64,000 nt of DNA, taken from Berkiella sp050247135 (GTDB taxonomy: Bacteria; Pseudomonadota; Gammaproteobacteria; Berkiellales; Berkiellaceae). The notes beneath the pieces were generated by a model. That model did not search any database and had not been told where the DNA came from. It saw only the letters and a program-made list of their open reading frames with translations. Of the stretch, positions 8,867 through 16,285 are shown one piece after another. The translations under genes were made by a program, and so were the position numbers. The first letter of the stretch is position 1. Each line of letters opens with the position of its first letter. The stretch lies in the NCBI GenBank assembly GCA_050247135.1, contig JBFWUT010000011.1, forward strand, positions 15,114-79,113, in the 5' to 3' direction.

Positions 8867-9277
8867 TGTTTGCATCACCTTTGTGTTTTATTTGTATTAG
8901 CACTCAACATTAGCTGTGCGGATATTGCTAGAAGTCCCTTAAATAAAGGATATACCTAATCCTCACAGTTTGGCTGCGTACACTTAGGATTAGTTTATCA
9001 TGTAACTATTAAAACTGTATAAAAAATTAACGGAGTGATTTGTTCTAGGTCACAATTCTTTTATGTTTTGTTGAACTTTTTGCGCCGAGTAAGAGACTCA
9101 CTTGCAGTAACGTTGTTTTTTTGACGATACCAAGTGTGAAAAGTGGATGATTGATTGCTGCATGAAAAGGTAGTAATTATTAACTGCAAAGCGTAATATG
9201 TTAGTGAAGATGCTAAATATCAATGACTTAGCTCAAATCGTAAGATTGATTGAAGGTCACTAAGGAGAAAGTATCCC
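8867..9277. promoter_or_regulatory. Divergent icmV / icmW control region with inverted repeat
   Basis: This 411-bp gap must hold the promoters of the icmV-dotA-dotA and icmW-icmX operons. Its clearest structure is an 8-bp perfect inverted repeat, CTAATCCT at 8956-8963 and AGGATTAG at 8986-8993, centre to centre 30 bp apart (about three helical turns), a spacing suited to a dimeric regulator. I could not place convincing -35/-10 boxes and saw no clear tandem PmrA or CpxR site. No gene is visible in the gap. Confidence 0.5.
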
Positions 9278-9736
9278 ATGCCGGATATGTCGTTGGAAGC
9301 TGTTCATGCCTTTTGGCATGATTATGACAAAAGAACACTCTACCGCATTGTGACATCAATGGAAGGTATTGAATCATGGGCAGGAGATGATGATCCTCAA
9401 GCAGAAGAAGCGTTACTGCGTCTTGGTGCCTGTTTAGATGAGGTCAGTGATTTTGAGTTAAATGATGAAGCTGTACTGGTCAAAGTATTAGCCAATTTAC
9501 GCTCAGGCAGGGCGTTACGTTTAATGCAGTTTTTGGATGTGTTAAAACCAGGCACAGCCTCTAAATTATTGATTTTTGCTGAAGAGCAAACAAAAGATGC
9601 CGCAAACAAAAACCGCTACGCAGATTTATTTTTAAAAAGAAATTTAGCTTTCGAAAGACTACAGCTGCTAGGACGCGTGTTTGCCCCGGAAAGGATAAAC
9701 TTAGTATTAAAGGCTTTGGAGTCTAATCATGAGTAA
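9278..9736 (+). CDS. icmW: IcmW, Dot/Icm chaperone/adaptor
   Basis: A 152-residue acidic cytoplasmic protein, the same length as Legionella IcmW (151). It starts MPDMSLEA and contains the family-typical blocks MEGIESW (28-34), NLRSGRALRLMQFLD and FLKRN.AFERLQLLGRVF near the C-terminus. IcmW forms with IcmS an adaptor complex that binds effectors and presents them to the type IV coupling protein; that function is from family knowledge. A clear TAAGGAG ribosome site precedes the ATG. The next gene starts inside its end (8-bp overlap). icmS is not in this window. Confidence 0.92.
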   Translation: MPDMSLEAVHAFWHDYDKRTLYRIVTSMEGIESWAGDDDPQAEEALLRLGACLDEVSDFELNDEAVLVKVLANLRSGRALRLMQFLDVLKPGTASKLLIFAEEQTKDAANKNRYADLFLKRNLAFERLQLLGRVFAPERINLVLKALESNHE

Positions 9737-10112
9737 CACACTTCCCAAGCTATTTCTAATAGCAACTCTATCTTTTTCGGCGACCTGCGCAATGGCTGAC
9801 TCATGGAAGAGGGAGTGTCAATCATTATCATCAGGTTCTTCGGGTAGTTCCGGCACGTTTGGTAGCTCTGCTGGGGCGAGTTCAGGTGCGCCAGTGCCTG
9901 GTGCTTGTTCTGAAATTGAGAAAACCATTGCCATTTTGGATGTCTACGCGCCGCCACAACCTTTTCTGAATCTGCAAGAAGGGCAGACTTTTAAAGCCGA
10001 TGAAGCGGCAAGTAGTACTATTATTTTACAACAGGGAGCAAAAGGAAGTAGCTCAGGTGGTAGTGGAGCTATTCAAGATCAATCTGACGAAGGCTTCACA
10101 ATGGGACAGTAG
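9729..10112 (+). CDS. Small exported Ser/Gly-rich protein between icmW and icmX
   Basis: A 127-residue protein with a signal peptide (hydrophobic residues 7-22, likely cleavage after CAMA). After it come one Cys, a Ser/Gly-rich linker (about residues 34-55), a second Cys, then a segment with YAPPQPFLNL, and another Ser/Gly stretch. It overlaps icmW by 8 bp and lies 30 bp before icmX, so it is co-transcribed with both. In Legionella icmX directly follows icmW, so this is an insertion relative to that arrangement. The two mature-region cysteines could form a disulfide. I do not recognise the family; a periplasmic or outer-membrane accessory of the secretion system is the reasonable inference. 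Confidence 0.8.
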   Translation: MSNTLPKLFLIATLSFSATCAMADSWKRECQSLSSGSSGSSGTFGSSAGASSGAPVPGACSEIEKTIAILDVYAPPQPFLNLQEGQTFKADEAASSTIILQQGAKGSSSGGSGAIQDQSDEGFTMGQ

Positions 10113-10142
10113 AATTGCGTCAACAGGTGATATAGGTGAGTT

Positions 10143-11381
10143 ATGAAAAAAATGAGCAAAATACGAGCACTGAGTAACTTGCTATTGTTGAGCGCGTTAC
10201 TGACAAGTGGTACAGCAATGGCAATTGATGGCAGTGAAGCGATTGTTGCCGCCATTAATCAAATGAATGCGGATGTCTCAAGCCGGGTCGACAAAGTTAA
10301 TTCTTCTGTGGAAGGCGTTAGATCAGAAGTGTCGAGCGCCAAAGACGTGCTGAATAGAATCCTGGGGCAGCAGGACATTACCAATAAAGAAATGGTCAAT
10401 GCCCTCATAAACTATGAAGCAAAATCAGCTGTTAATAAATATGCTATGCAAAAAGAACTGTTGTTCCAAGTTGCGCCTGGATCATTGTGGGCTGCAAATG
10501 CAGGAGCTCAGGCTGGGGTAATGGACAATATTGTTACAACCGTCGCACTCACTGTTGCGACAAAAAGCTTAGTGAACAGCTTGGCTATGTTAATGCAACA
10601 AGATCAACCTGAGATAACGATCTTCGGCATTCCAATCAACTTAAAAGAAGATCCACCCATTGGTTACATGACCATGTATTCTGCTTTGGAAGATTTTTTC
10701 AAAACAGGTAACCCGGAAGGATTAAAGAACATTAATGTCGGCGGATTGTTGCAATCAACTGTCATCAATGAGTCGGTCGATCCTAAAACCAAACAGGTGC
10801 CGAGTCAAACAATCGTGAACTTGTTGACTAACCCTTTCCCTACATACAATGCGGATCTGGCTCAAAGGCTCAAAACGGGTGCGTTAGAACCTAGAGACAA
10901 GGAAGACTTAGGACGAATTATTGGACAATATGCCCTCATGGGAGTGAGTGCTAACGCTTGGGCAGATATCATTGCGAGAAGAACTCCTCCTAGCTCTGGT
11001 GACGGTAAATCGGTAATGCAGATCATGCAACAAACCGCTAAAGATCGTTTTACCAGTAAGGATTGGTACGCGGCAATTGGTACTGCTTCTGAAACTGCTT
11101 TGTTACGAGAAATGACTCATATGATGGCTTATAATCAGTGGGTTCAGTATCAACAATTCCGAATGCAGGAGCAACAAGTTTCTCTGTTAGCCTCTATTAA
11201 CGGAGTTATGGCAAAATTGAACGTATCAATTGACCAAATGACTCAGGAAATGGAAAAGGCTAGACAAGAAGCTAAGGAACAAGCTGCCAAAGCTGAAGCC
11301 AAAGCGGAAGAAGCTAAGAAGGAAGCAGAAAGGAAAGCAAAAGAAGCTCAGGAAGCAGCTGATGCTGCTAAATCGGAATAA
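10143..11381 (+). CDS. icmX: IcmX, periplasmic Dot/Icm protein
   Basis: A 412-residue exported protein with a signal peptide ending near TAMA (residue 27). Residues 30-75 are polar (NQMNADVSSRVDKVNSS) and probably helical. The central part carries IGYMTMYSALEDFF and LTNPFPTYNADLAQRLK. The C-terminal region has MTHMMAYNQWVQYQQFRMQEQQ followed by a long Ala/Lys/Glu coiled coil to the end. Position at the end of the icmW operon, signal peptide and length (Legionella IcmX about 466) support the call. IcmX is a periplasmic component needed for pore formation and effector export in Legionella. A strong intrinsic terminator follows 60 bp downstream. Confidence 0.85.
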   Translation: MKKMSKIRALSNLLLLSALLTSGTAMAIDGSEAIVAAINQMNADVSSRVDKVNSSVEGVRSEVSSAKDVLNRILGQQDITNKEMVNALINYEAKSAVNKYAMQKELLFQVAPGSLWAANAGAQAGVMDNIVTTVALTVATKSLVNSLAMLMQQDQPEITIFGIPINLKEDPPIGYMTMYSALEDFFKTGNPEGLKNINVGGLLQSTVINESVDPKTKQVPSQTIVNLLTNPFPTYNADLAQRLKTGALEPRDKEDLGRIIGQYALMGVSANAWADIIARRTPPSSGDGKSVMQIMQQTAKDRFTSKDWYAAIGTASETALLREMTHMMAYNQWVQYQQFRMQEQQVSLLASINGVMAKLNVSIDQMTQEMEKARQEAKEQAAKAEAKAEEAKKEAERKAKEAQEAADAAKSE

Positions 11382-11442
11382 TCACCCGCTTGTGCAGTCG
11401 GGAGATTATCGGTATATTCTAAAAGAAGAATACACGACTGAG

Positions 11443-11468
11443 AGGGGCAATGATTGCCCCTTTTTTTT
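11443..11468 (+). terminator. Rho-independent terminator of icmW-icmX operon
   Basis: An 8-bp perfect stem (AGGGGCAA / TTGCCCCT) with a TGA loop is followed by an unbroken T tract continuing to 11468. It is the cleanest terminator in the window and ends only 3 bases before the ATG of the next gene. Confidence 0.9.
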
Positions 11469-11471
11469 GCA

Positions 11472-12908
11472 ATGAAACATAAACAGCTACTCAAAGCGCT
11501 TATCGCCACCATCGGCTTTGTTATAGTCGGATGGTTGTCTTTTATGCAGCCAGGTTGGCTCCTGGATTTGAGTATGTTGATTGGCGCATGTGGATACGCG
11601 TTTCTACTGGTGGTTGTGACGCCCCTGGGGAGTTTGCGTTTAGGAGAGCGTTCTCATTCTCTTTCATTGACAAAATGGCTGGGAAAGCTTCTTTTAGCAC
11701 AACTCATCTTATCTATCATCACACTAGCCTGCATCGTCGCCTATTTCACCAAAGGTCCAGAGTACACGATATCTACAGTGAATTTGCTGGATGTGAAGGA
11801 ATTTATCACCGAATACATGCCTTGGCAGTGGGGCCCCTTTCCATGGAGTGTTATGGGGATCTGGGGAATAATCATTGCTTATATTACCTATGTGCAAAAG
11901 GGTGAGCCATACCTTTATCAAGCAGGTCGGCACTTATATTCTAAGCGCTTTGAACCCATGCTAAAAACCTATATTGAGTCGACAGCGGTGGGCGCTAATA
12001 TGTTGCTGGTTGCTCTGTTGGTTTGTGCGGTTACTTTATTATTTACCTATGCCATTGATTTTCATTTTGATCGCTTTCATTTTAAGATGCCCATTATTAC
12101 TGTGATTGTGTTGTCATTTTTAGGTCCACTAGCTTCTCTTAGCGTAGGTCGAAAATGGTTACGTAAGTTATGTGGCGGACGAGCGGTAACACTGAATCGC
12201 ATGCTGTTAGTGATCATAGGGTTATTAGTCCCGATGATGATCCTTGCCGCTTTTGCCGGTATCGTCATTGTTCAACATCGACCTGACATGGCACCGGCAC
12301 TGTTATGCAAAGAATGTGGTAACTACTTTGCGAATGTGCCAGCAGAAGTGCGTTTAGCTGCCTTGTATTGGGGATGGTGGTTTTTGTGGACCCCTTTAGC
12401 AGGGTCTTATTTAGCCAAAATTTCTAAAGGCCGCACCTTACGTGAATTTATTTTAGGGCTTTATGCGGTGCCTTGTTTACTTTGGGCATTGTGGACTTAT
12501 TTTGCTCACTATCCTGTCGTGCTACCGGTGCTGCATTTGCCCACCGAATGGGTACCCCAAATAATGCTCGCTTTGGGCTTTGTTGCGTTGATTGCTATGC
12601 TTGCAACCTTTTATGGGAATCAAGACACGAATGTGTTCCTATCTGGGTTTATGAGGCCCTCAAAGGATTGTCATACCAGTCGTTTATGGCTAAAAGATGC
12701 CAGTAAAGCAACCGGTATTCAGCTATTAACGGGTAAACTGCTCATGGCGATGATGGGGACCTTATTCTTGCATACCACGGCAGGGTGGTATGGCATTCAA
12801 CTGCAAGTGGCTGCCATGGGGGCTTTAGTGTTAAATGCCGTCTATTTGGGCTTTAATTTGGGCCTATATCAGCTCTGGCGCGACAGAAAAACCGCTCGAT
12901 TCAAGTAG
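11472..12908 (+). CDS. Divergent BCCT-family-like transporter
   Basis: A 478-residue polytopic membrane protein with about 10-12 predicted helices. The BCCT (betaine/carnitine/choline transporter) signature is visible at residues 299-325: YWGWWFLWTPLAG, then AKISKGRTLREF. A further family-like element is WGPFPWSVMGIWG around 125-137. Members usually have 500-680 residues, so this is short and otherwise divergent; the substrate cannot be stated. The ATG at 11472 directly follows the T tract of the icmX terminator and has no Shine-Dalgarno sequence, so expression probably depends on an upstream internal promoter or weak read-through. It is not a known Dot/Icm component. The signature is good evidence for family, the transport function is inference. 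Confidence 0.72.
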   Translation: MKHKQLLKALIATIGFVIVGWLSFMQPGWLLDLSMLIGACGYAFLLVVVTPLGSLRLGERSHSLSLTKWLGKLLLAQLILSIITLACIVAYFTKGPEYTISTVNLLDVKEFITEYMPWQWGPFPWSVMGIWGIIIAYITYVQKGEPYLYQAGRHLYSKRFEPMLKTYIESTAVGANMLLVALLVCAVTLLFTYAIDFHFDRFHFKMPIITVIVLSFLGPLASLSVGRKWLRKLCGGRAVTLNRMLLVIIGLLVPMMILAAFAGIVIVQHRPDMAPALLCKECGNYFANVPAEVRLAALYWGWWFLWTPLAGSYLAKISKGRTLREFILGLYAVPCLLWALWTYFAHYPVVLPVLHLPTEWVPQIMLALGFVALIAMLATFYGNQDTNVFLSGFMRPSKDCHTSRLWLKDASKATGIQLLTGKLLMAMMGTLFLHTTAGWYGIQLQVAAMGALVLNAVYLGFNLGLYQLWRDRKTARFK

Positions 12909-12988
12909 CTACACTCTTTTTGAAATTTACCGAACCCCTACCATTTTACACTGTCTAACAGATAAATAGCTGTAAAAGGCCGCCTCCT

Positions 12989-14881
12989 ATGTCTATAACC
13001 TTTAACGCAGATACACCGCCACAACAATTATATAAACAGGCAATGACAGAAATTAATAGGATAGCTCAAGAAATTGGTGGCCCTGGCTTTCAGAATCTTG
13101 GCAATGGTGCCATGAATATGGGGCACGCGATAGGATTTGAACTTGAACAGCTAGCAAAACGTATTGATGACGCAAGCAAAGAATCCAATCCCAACCCCCG
13201 TGAATATCTGCAGCGTTTGATTAATGAATTTGCAATCCCAGATGGCAACGAAGCTCAAACAAATCAAATTCAAGAAAAACTGAATGCCCTATTAAACAAA
13301 TTAGGTTTAAACGATGCGCCATCTGCTGGCGTAAGCGTAGGCGTAGGCTTTGTCGAAGAAGGAAGTTTAGACACATTAGTACTGAGTGTCAGCCAAAGAG
13401 CGGATTATGCAGCAGTTTATGCTAGGGCAAGTGCGCCAGAACTATCAGAAATGAGTGATGAAGATCCGCTAGATGAATTAGACGCTTTTTTTGATGCTCA
13501 TCCGGCATTGGATAGGTCAAGACAAGCCGATAATGCAGCAGAAGATGATGATGACTTTCGTTTAGAAGGTGAAGAGGATCCACAAATTTTAGAAACGAGT
13601 GCTATCTATGCTCCTGGCCTGCGTAGGGCTGACATACCGGCAAAGCCCGCACGCGAATTTGGTGAGCATGAAAGAATGAGTGAGTTTGCCAAAGAGGTTT
13701 ATGAGCAAATGTTTAGTGAGGATCCCTTTAATGTCCTGGCCGAACTGATTGAGCAAGCAGACAGGGAGTTGGAAGAGAAGTCCGGCACTAAGAATGTCGT
13801 CTTTAGGCAGCATTTACAAAATATTTTGCCGGTCGTCATGCTGGCAATGGCAGGGGCAAGAGAAGAGTGGCGTGAAGCAAATAAAAATAATGCACCTAAT
13901 CAAGCAGAGCTTCTCCAACGAATGCAAGCCATGGAAGCCGTATTTAAAATGCTGCAAAGCATGGAAATCATGACTACCAATAGAAGCCAATTTACACAAG
14001 ATCACTATCAAAAGAAAATAAATCAAATTATGACATTAGCCGGTGAGCCAGATGGTCAAAGGCTAGCAGAAGCGCTCGATAGAATCGCTTCTCGGAATGT
14101 TATTAATGTAGATGATGTCGGATATAATCAGCGACAACATAACATAAGTGCTTTTGATCCCGATAAACCTTCGCAAACGATGCGCGGCGCTGCCAGGGGA
14201 CTTCAGATCGAACACAAACGAAGTGAAAAAGAAGGCTCAACTGCTGTCGTGTTGTCAGGCAAATTTCATTACAGTCGCAAAGCAGTGATTGGTGTGCAAA
14301 CGGGCAAATTCAGTGGTGTGAAGAAAGTGTTTGCGCAACGTCAAGATAATCTGAAGGAAATGAAATCGCAAGTGTCGGAATTCGTCAATTATGCCTTAAA
14401 TGATTATGCAAAAGGCACTTCTGCTAATCCCATTTATTTGCAACCTGCCAATTCTAACCAATCGGAACTACAGTTGGCTATTTTAATGGAATTCAAGAAA
14501 AGAGCAGTTTTAGAAGGCAGAACGCTCATTGCCTCTGATGATGATGGTAATCGCATCGAAATCACGCCGAGTCTTGAATTTACGGCAAAAGAAAAGCAAT
14601 ATTTTGCGCATTATGCGATGAAAGTTCCTGAAGTGCGGGTGGGAGCTATTGGTAACAAAAAAGCGGATCATCCAGCTGCTTATCATCTCTTTAAAGATGT
14701 TAAGGTCGACAATAAACCATTGAAAGATCATAAAGAACAAAGCCCTGAATTGCTATTGAAAGCGATGGAATCCGCTCTTAAAGAAAATGTGAAATTTTCT
14801 GTTGATAGGCAAAAAGGTCTTATTGAGGGTGCGGCAAATCAAATAGCAGAAAGGGATTTAGGGGCGACAATGCGACTTTGA
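12989..14881 (+). CDS. Large hypothetical protein, 630 aa
   Basis: No signal peptide or membrane helix is visible. The N-terminal 110 residues are helical and polar (QLYKQAMTEINRIAQEI, FELEQLAKRIDDASKE). Residues 145-235 are acidic and low complexity (SEMSDEDPLDELDAFFDAHP, EDDDDF). A central helical region (about 235-360) contains NILPVVMLAMAGAREEW. The C-terminal part (about 385-630) is Lys-rich and mixed, with a VVLSGKFHYSRKAVIGV block. The stop codon TGA is the first part of a dispersed repeat. I do not recognise a family; size, modular charge pattern and proximity to icm genes make it a candidate secreted effector, but this is inference only. Its start follows an 80-bp gap after the BCCT-like gene. 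Confidence 0.72.
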   Translation: MSITFNADTPPQQLYKQAMTEINRIAQEIGGPGFQNLGNGAMNMGHAIGFELEQLAKRIDDASKESNPNPREYLQRLINEFAIPDGNEAQTNQIQEKLNALLNKLGLNDAPSAGVSVGVGFVEEGSLDTLVLSVSQRADYAAVYARASAPELSEMSDEDPLDELDAFFDAHPALDRSRQADNAAEDDDDFRLEGEEDPQILETSAIYAPGLRRADIPAKPAREFGEHERMSEFAKEVYEQMFSEDPFNVLAELIEQADRELEEKSGTKNVVFRQHLQNILPVVMLAMAGAREEWREANKNNAPNQAELLQRMQAMEAVFKMLQSMEIMTTNRSQFTQDHYQKKINQIMTLAGEPDGQRLAEALDRIASRNVINVDDVGYNQRQHNISAFDPDKPSQTMRGAARGLQIEHKRSEKEGSTAVVLSGKFHYSRKAVIGVQTGKFSGVKKVFAQRQDNLKEMKSQVSEFVNYALNDYAKGTSANPIYLQPANSNQSELQLAILMEFKKRAVLEGRTLIASDDDGNRIEITPSLEFTAKEKQYFAHYAMKVPEVRVGAIGNKKADHPAAYHLFKDVKVDNKPLKDHKEQSPELLLKAMESALKENVKFSVDRQKGLIEGAANQIAERDLGATMRL

Positions 14882-14992
14882 AATCCCACAAAAGTGGACT
14901 AATGATTCGCTTCGCTTATCCAACTATTACCACCCGTGAGCGTAGCGAACAAAACCCCTCTTTCGTAAAGAGGGGTAGCTCGCGTAGCGAGC
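14879..14992. repeat. Dispersed intergenic repeat, copy A, with two hairpins
   Basis: It begins with TGAAATCCC, whose TGA is the stop of the 630-residue protein. Bases 14888-14920 match 61178-61210 with two mismatches over 33 bases (core CTAATGATTCGCTTCGCT). Then follow an inverted GTGAGCGTAGCGAAC block, a 10-bp perfect stem (ACCCCTCTTT / AAAGAGGGGT, 14954-14976) and a 6-bp stem (GCTCGC / GCGAGC, 14978-14992). The stem at 14954 is nearly the same as the one at 62561-62583. It lies between two convergent genes and may also end transcription. Confidence 0.85.
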
Positions 14993-15014
14993 AGGGAGAT
15001 TTGGAGATTTTGAT

Positions 15015-15872
15015 CTACTTCTTGGATTTCGATCCAGGCTTCAAAGGAGAGCGACTTGCACTGCGTCGATATTCCTCTTCTAATTCAATATTGTCTCTAG
15101 CTCTTTTATGCTCTTTAGTTTGGCGTTCTTTTTGCGAGAATAATTCTTTTGCGCGTTGTTTCTGCTTAGCCTCTGCCTCGGGTAAAGAGGTGACTTCGCT
15201 ACCAACACTGGCTATTTGCATGACTTGCTGAACACTTAAGCCTAATACCTTCGCAATTTGATGTACAGAGCAAAAACCAATCAAATACCAGCATAAAATC
15301 CATTGCCGTAAAGCATGAATAGAGCCAATGGGTAGGCCGGTAAAATCATCAAAATCACTCGGTGATCCATCGCCTTTACAATTTAGACAAACATAAAAGT
15401 GCCTTTGATCACTAGCATCAGGTGGAGGATCGCGCCTGACTATATTGGAGGAATGGCAACGAGGGCAGGTAACACCCTGTGGCCAGCGTAGCATTTTGAG
15501 GGTTTTAAACACTTCCTTTTCGCCCAGTAGACTATCAATGGCCGCAATGCGCGAATCAACTTGGGTACCCCGCGGGAGATCGCGTAAACGTTTTAGCGCT
15601 TTGAGGTTATCATCATCTTCACTTTGCGGTTTTGCCATAGTCTTTTCTTCGTCCTGAACCGTTACCAACGTCGTGGGTGGCTGTACCCGAGCTGTGGGTG
15701 CGCGGTGTTTAAAAGTCGGATCGTGCCTTGTTGTAGACGGCGTAAATAGAGACAAACTTTGGAAGTCACTTTGGGCTTGAAGGGGGGTAAATCCGCGGTC
15801 TTTAGCTGCACTAGCCGCTTCTTCAGATCGCTCGGTAATGATCGAACTAATACGTTTAAGCCAGTCAGACAT
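15015..15872 (-). CDS. IS1595-like zinc-ribbon plus HTH protein, no transposase domain
   Basis: A 285-residue protein. Residues 1-120 are polar and unknown. Residues 121-170 form a zinc ribbon of the kind found at the N-terminus of IS1595-family transposases: LRWPQGVTCPRCHSSN with C136/C139 and a second pair C162/C165. Residues 185-222 then match the following helix-turn-helix (LRQWILCWYLIGF, then VHQIAKVLGLSVQQV). Instead of a DDE catalytic domain there is only a charged tail (residues 230-285, Lys/Glu/Arg-rich). It therefore looks like a domesticated DNA-binding module. It is the last gene of a minus-strand operon with a recombinase-like gene, separated by 125 bp from the one before it. Function is unknown; DNA binding is inferred from the two modules. 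Confidence 0.75.
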   Translation of the reverse strand: MSDWLKRISSIITERSEEAASAAKDRGFTPLQAQSDFQSLSLFTPSTTRHDPTFKHRAPTARVQPPTTLVTVQDEEKTMAKPQSEDDDNLKALKRLRDLPRGTQVDSRIAAIDSLLGEKEVFKTLKMLRWPQGVTCPRCHSSNIVRRDPPPDASDQRHFYVCLNCKGDGSPSDFDDFTGLPIGSIHALRQWILCWYLIGFCSVHQIAKVLGLSVQQVMQIASVGSEVTSLPEAEAKQKQRAKELFSQKERQTKEHKRARDNIELEEEYRRSASRSPLKPGSKSKK

Positions 15873-15997
15873 GAGGGACTACCTGCTCCATCGAATACTA
15901 AAATCACATTTCCCTGTAATGGCCTGTTTTTTTGAAATAACGTAGCCTGCTTTTGGCAGCTATTTAAACGTATTCCCTTCATGTGGTCAACTTATAA

Positions 15998-16285
15998 TCA
16001 CCCTTTTGGCGTTTGACGAGTTCTAACGGAATTCTCAGCAATGTAACTGGGTGTTAAGAACTGACTTGTGGTATCACGCATTGCTTCAAACTGCGTTAGT
16101 AAGGTGGTTGGTGTTTGTGCCATACCATTGCCTTTTTGTGTTTGGGCATCACATATACGGGAATAGCGAGGATTATCACCAAAAACAGTCAAACAGGTTT
16201 GTACTGATTTCAGGGTTGCTGTGAGCTGATTGAGTAAGTCTTCAGCGTTTTGATTATCTTTGTTATCTGATAAACTCATTTTCAC
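15998..16285 (-). CDS. Hypothetical protein, 95 aa
   Basis: A short polar protein with a predicted helix (residues 12-35, AEDLLNQLTATLKSVQTCLTV), a middle part with two Cys (CLTVFGDNP, SRICDAQ) and a C-terminal helix-like segment. It overlaps the end of the recombinase-like gene by 4 bp (ATGA), so the two are translationally coupled. No family is recognised. Coupling suggests that it works with the recombinase-like protein. Confidence 0.62.
   Translation of the reverse strand: MKMSLSDNKDNQNAEDLLNQLTATLKSVQTCLTVFGDNPRYSRICDAQTQKGNGMAQTPTTLLTQFEAMRDTTSQFLTPSYIAENSVRTRQTPKG

Noticed and set aside
8938..8942. CTTAA as a PmrA half-site before icmV/icmW
   Set aside because: Only one half-site is present at this place; the tandem copy with proper spacing needed for a PmrA box was not found.
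14878..15231. Plus-strand frame of 117 residues at the 14.9-kb repeat
   Set aside because: It is made of repeat DNA and the antisense of the zinc-ribbon gene; composition is not protein-like and no motif is seen.
15662..15982. Minus-strand frame of 106 residues overlapping the start of the zinc-ribbon gene
   Set aside because: It lies in another frame over the polar N-terminal part of that gene and has no ribosome site or motif.
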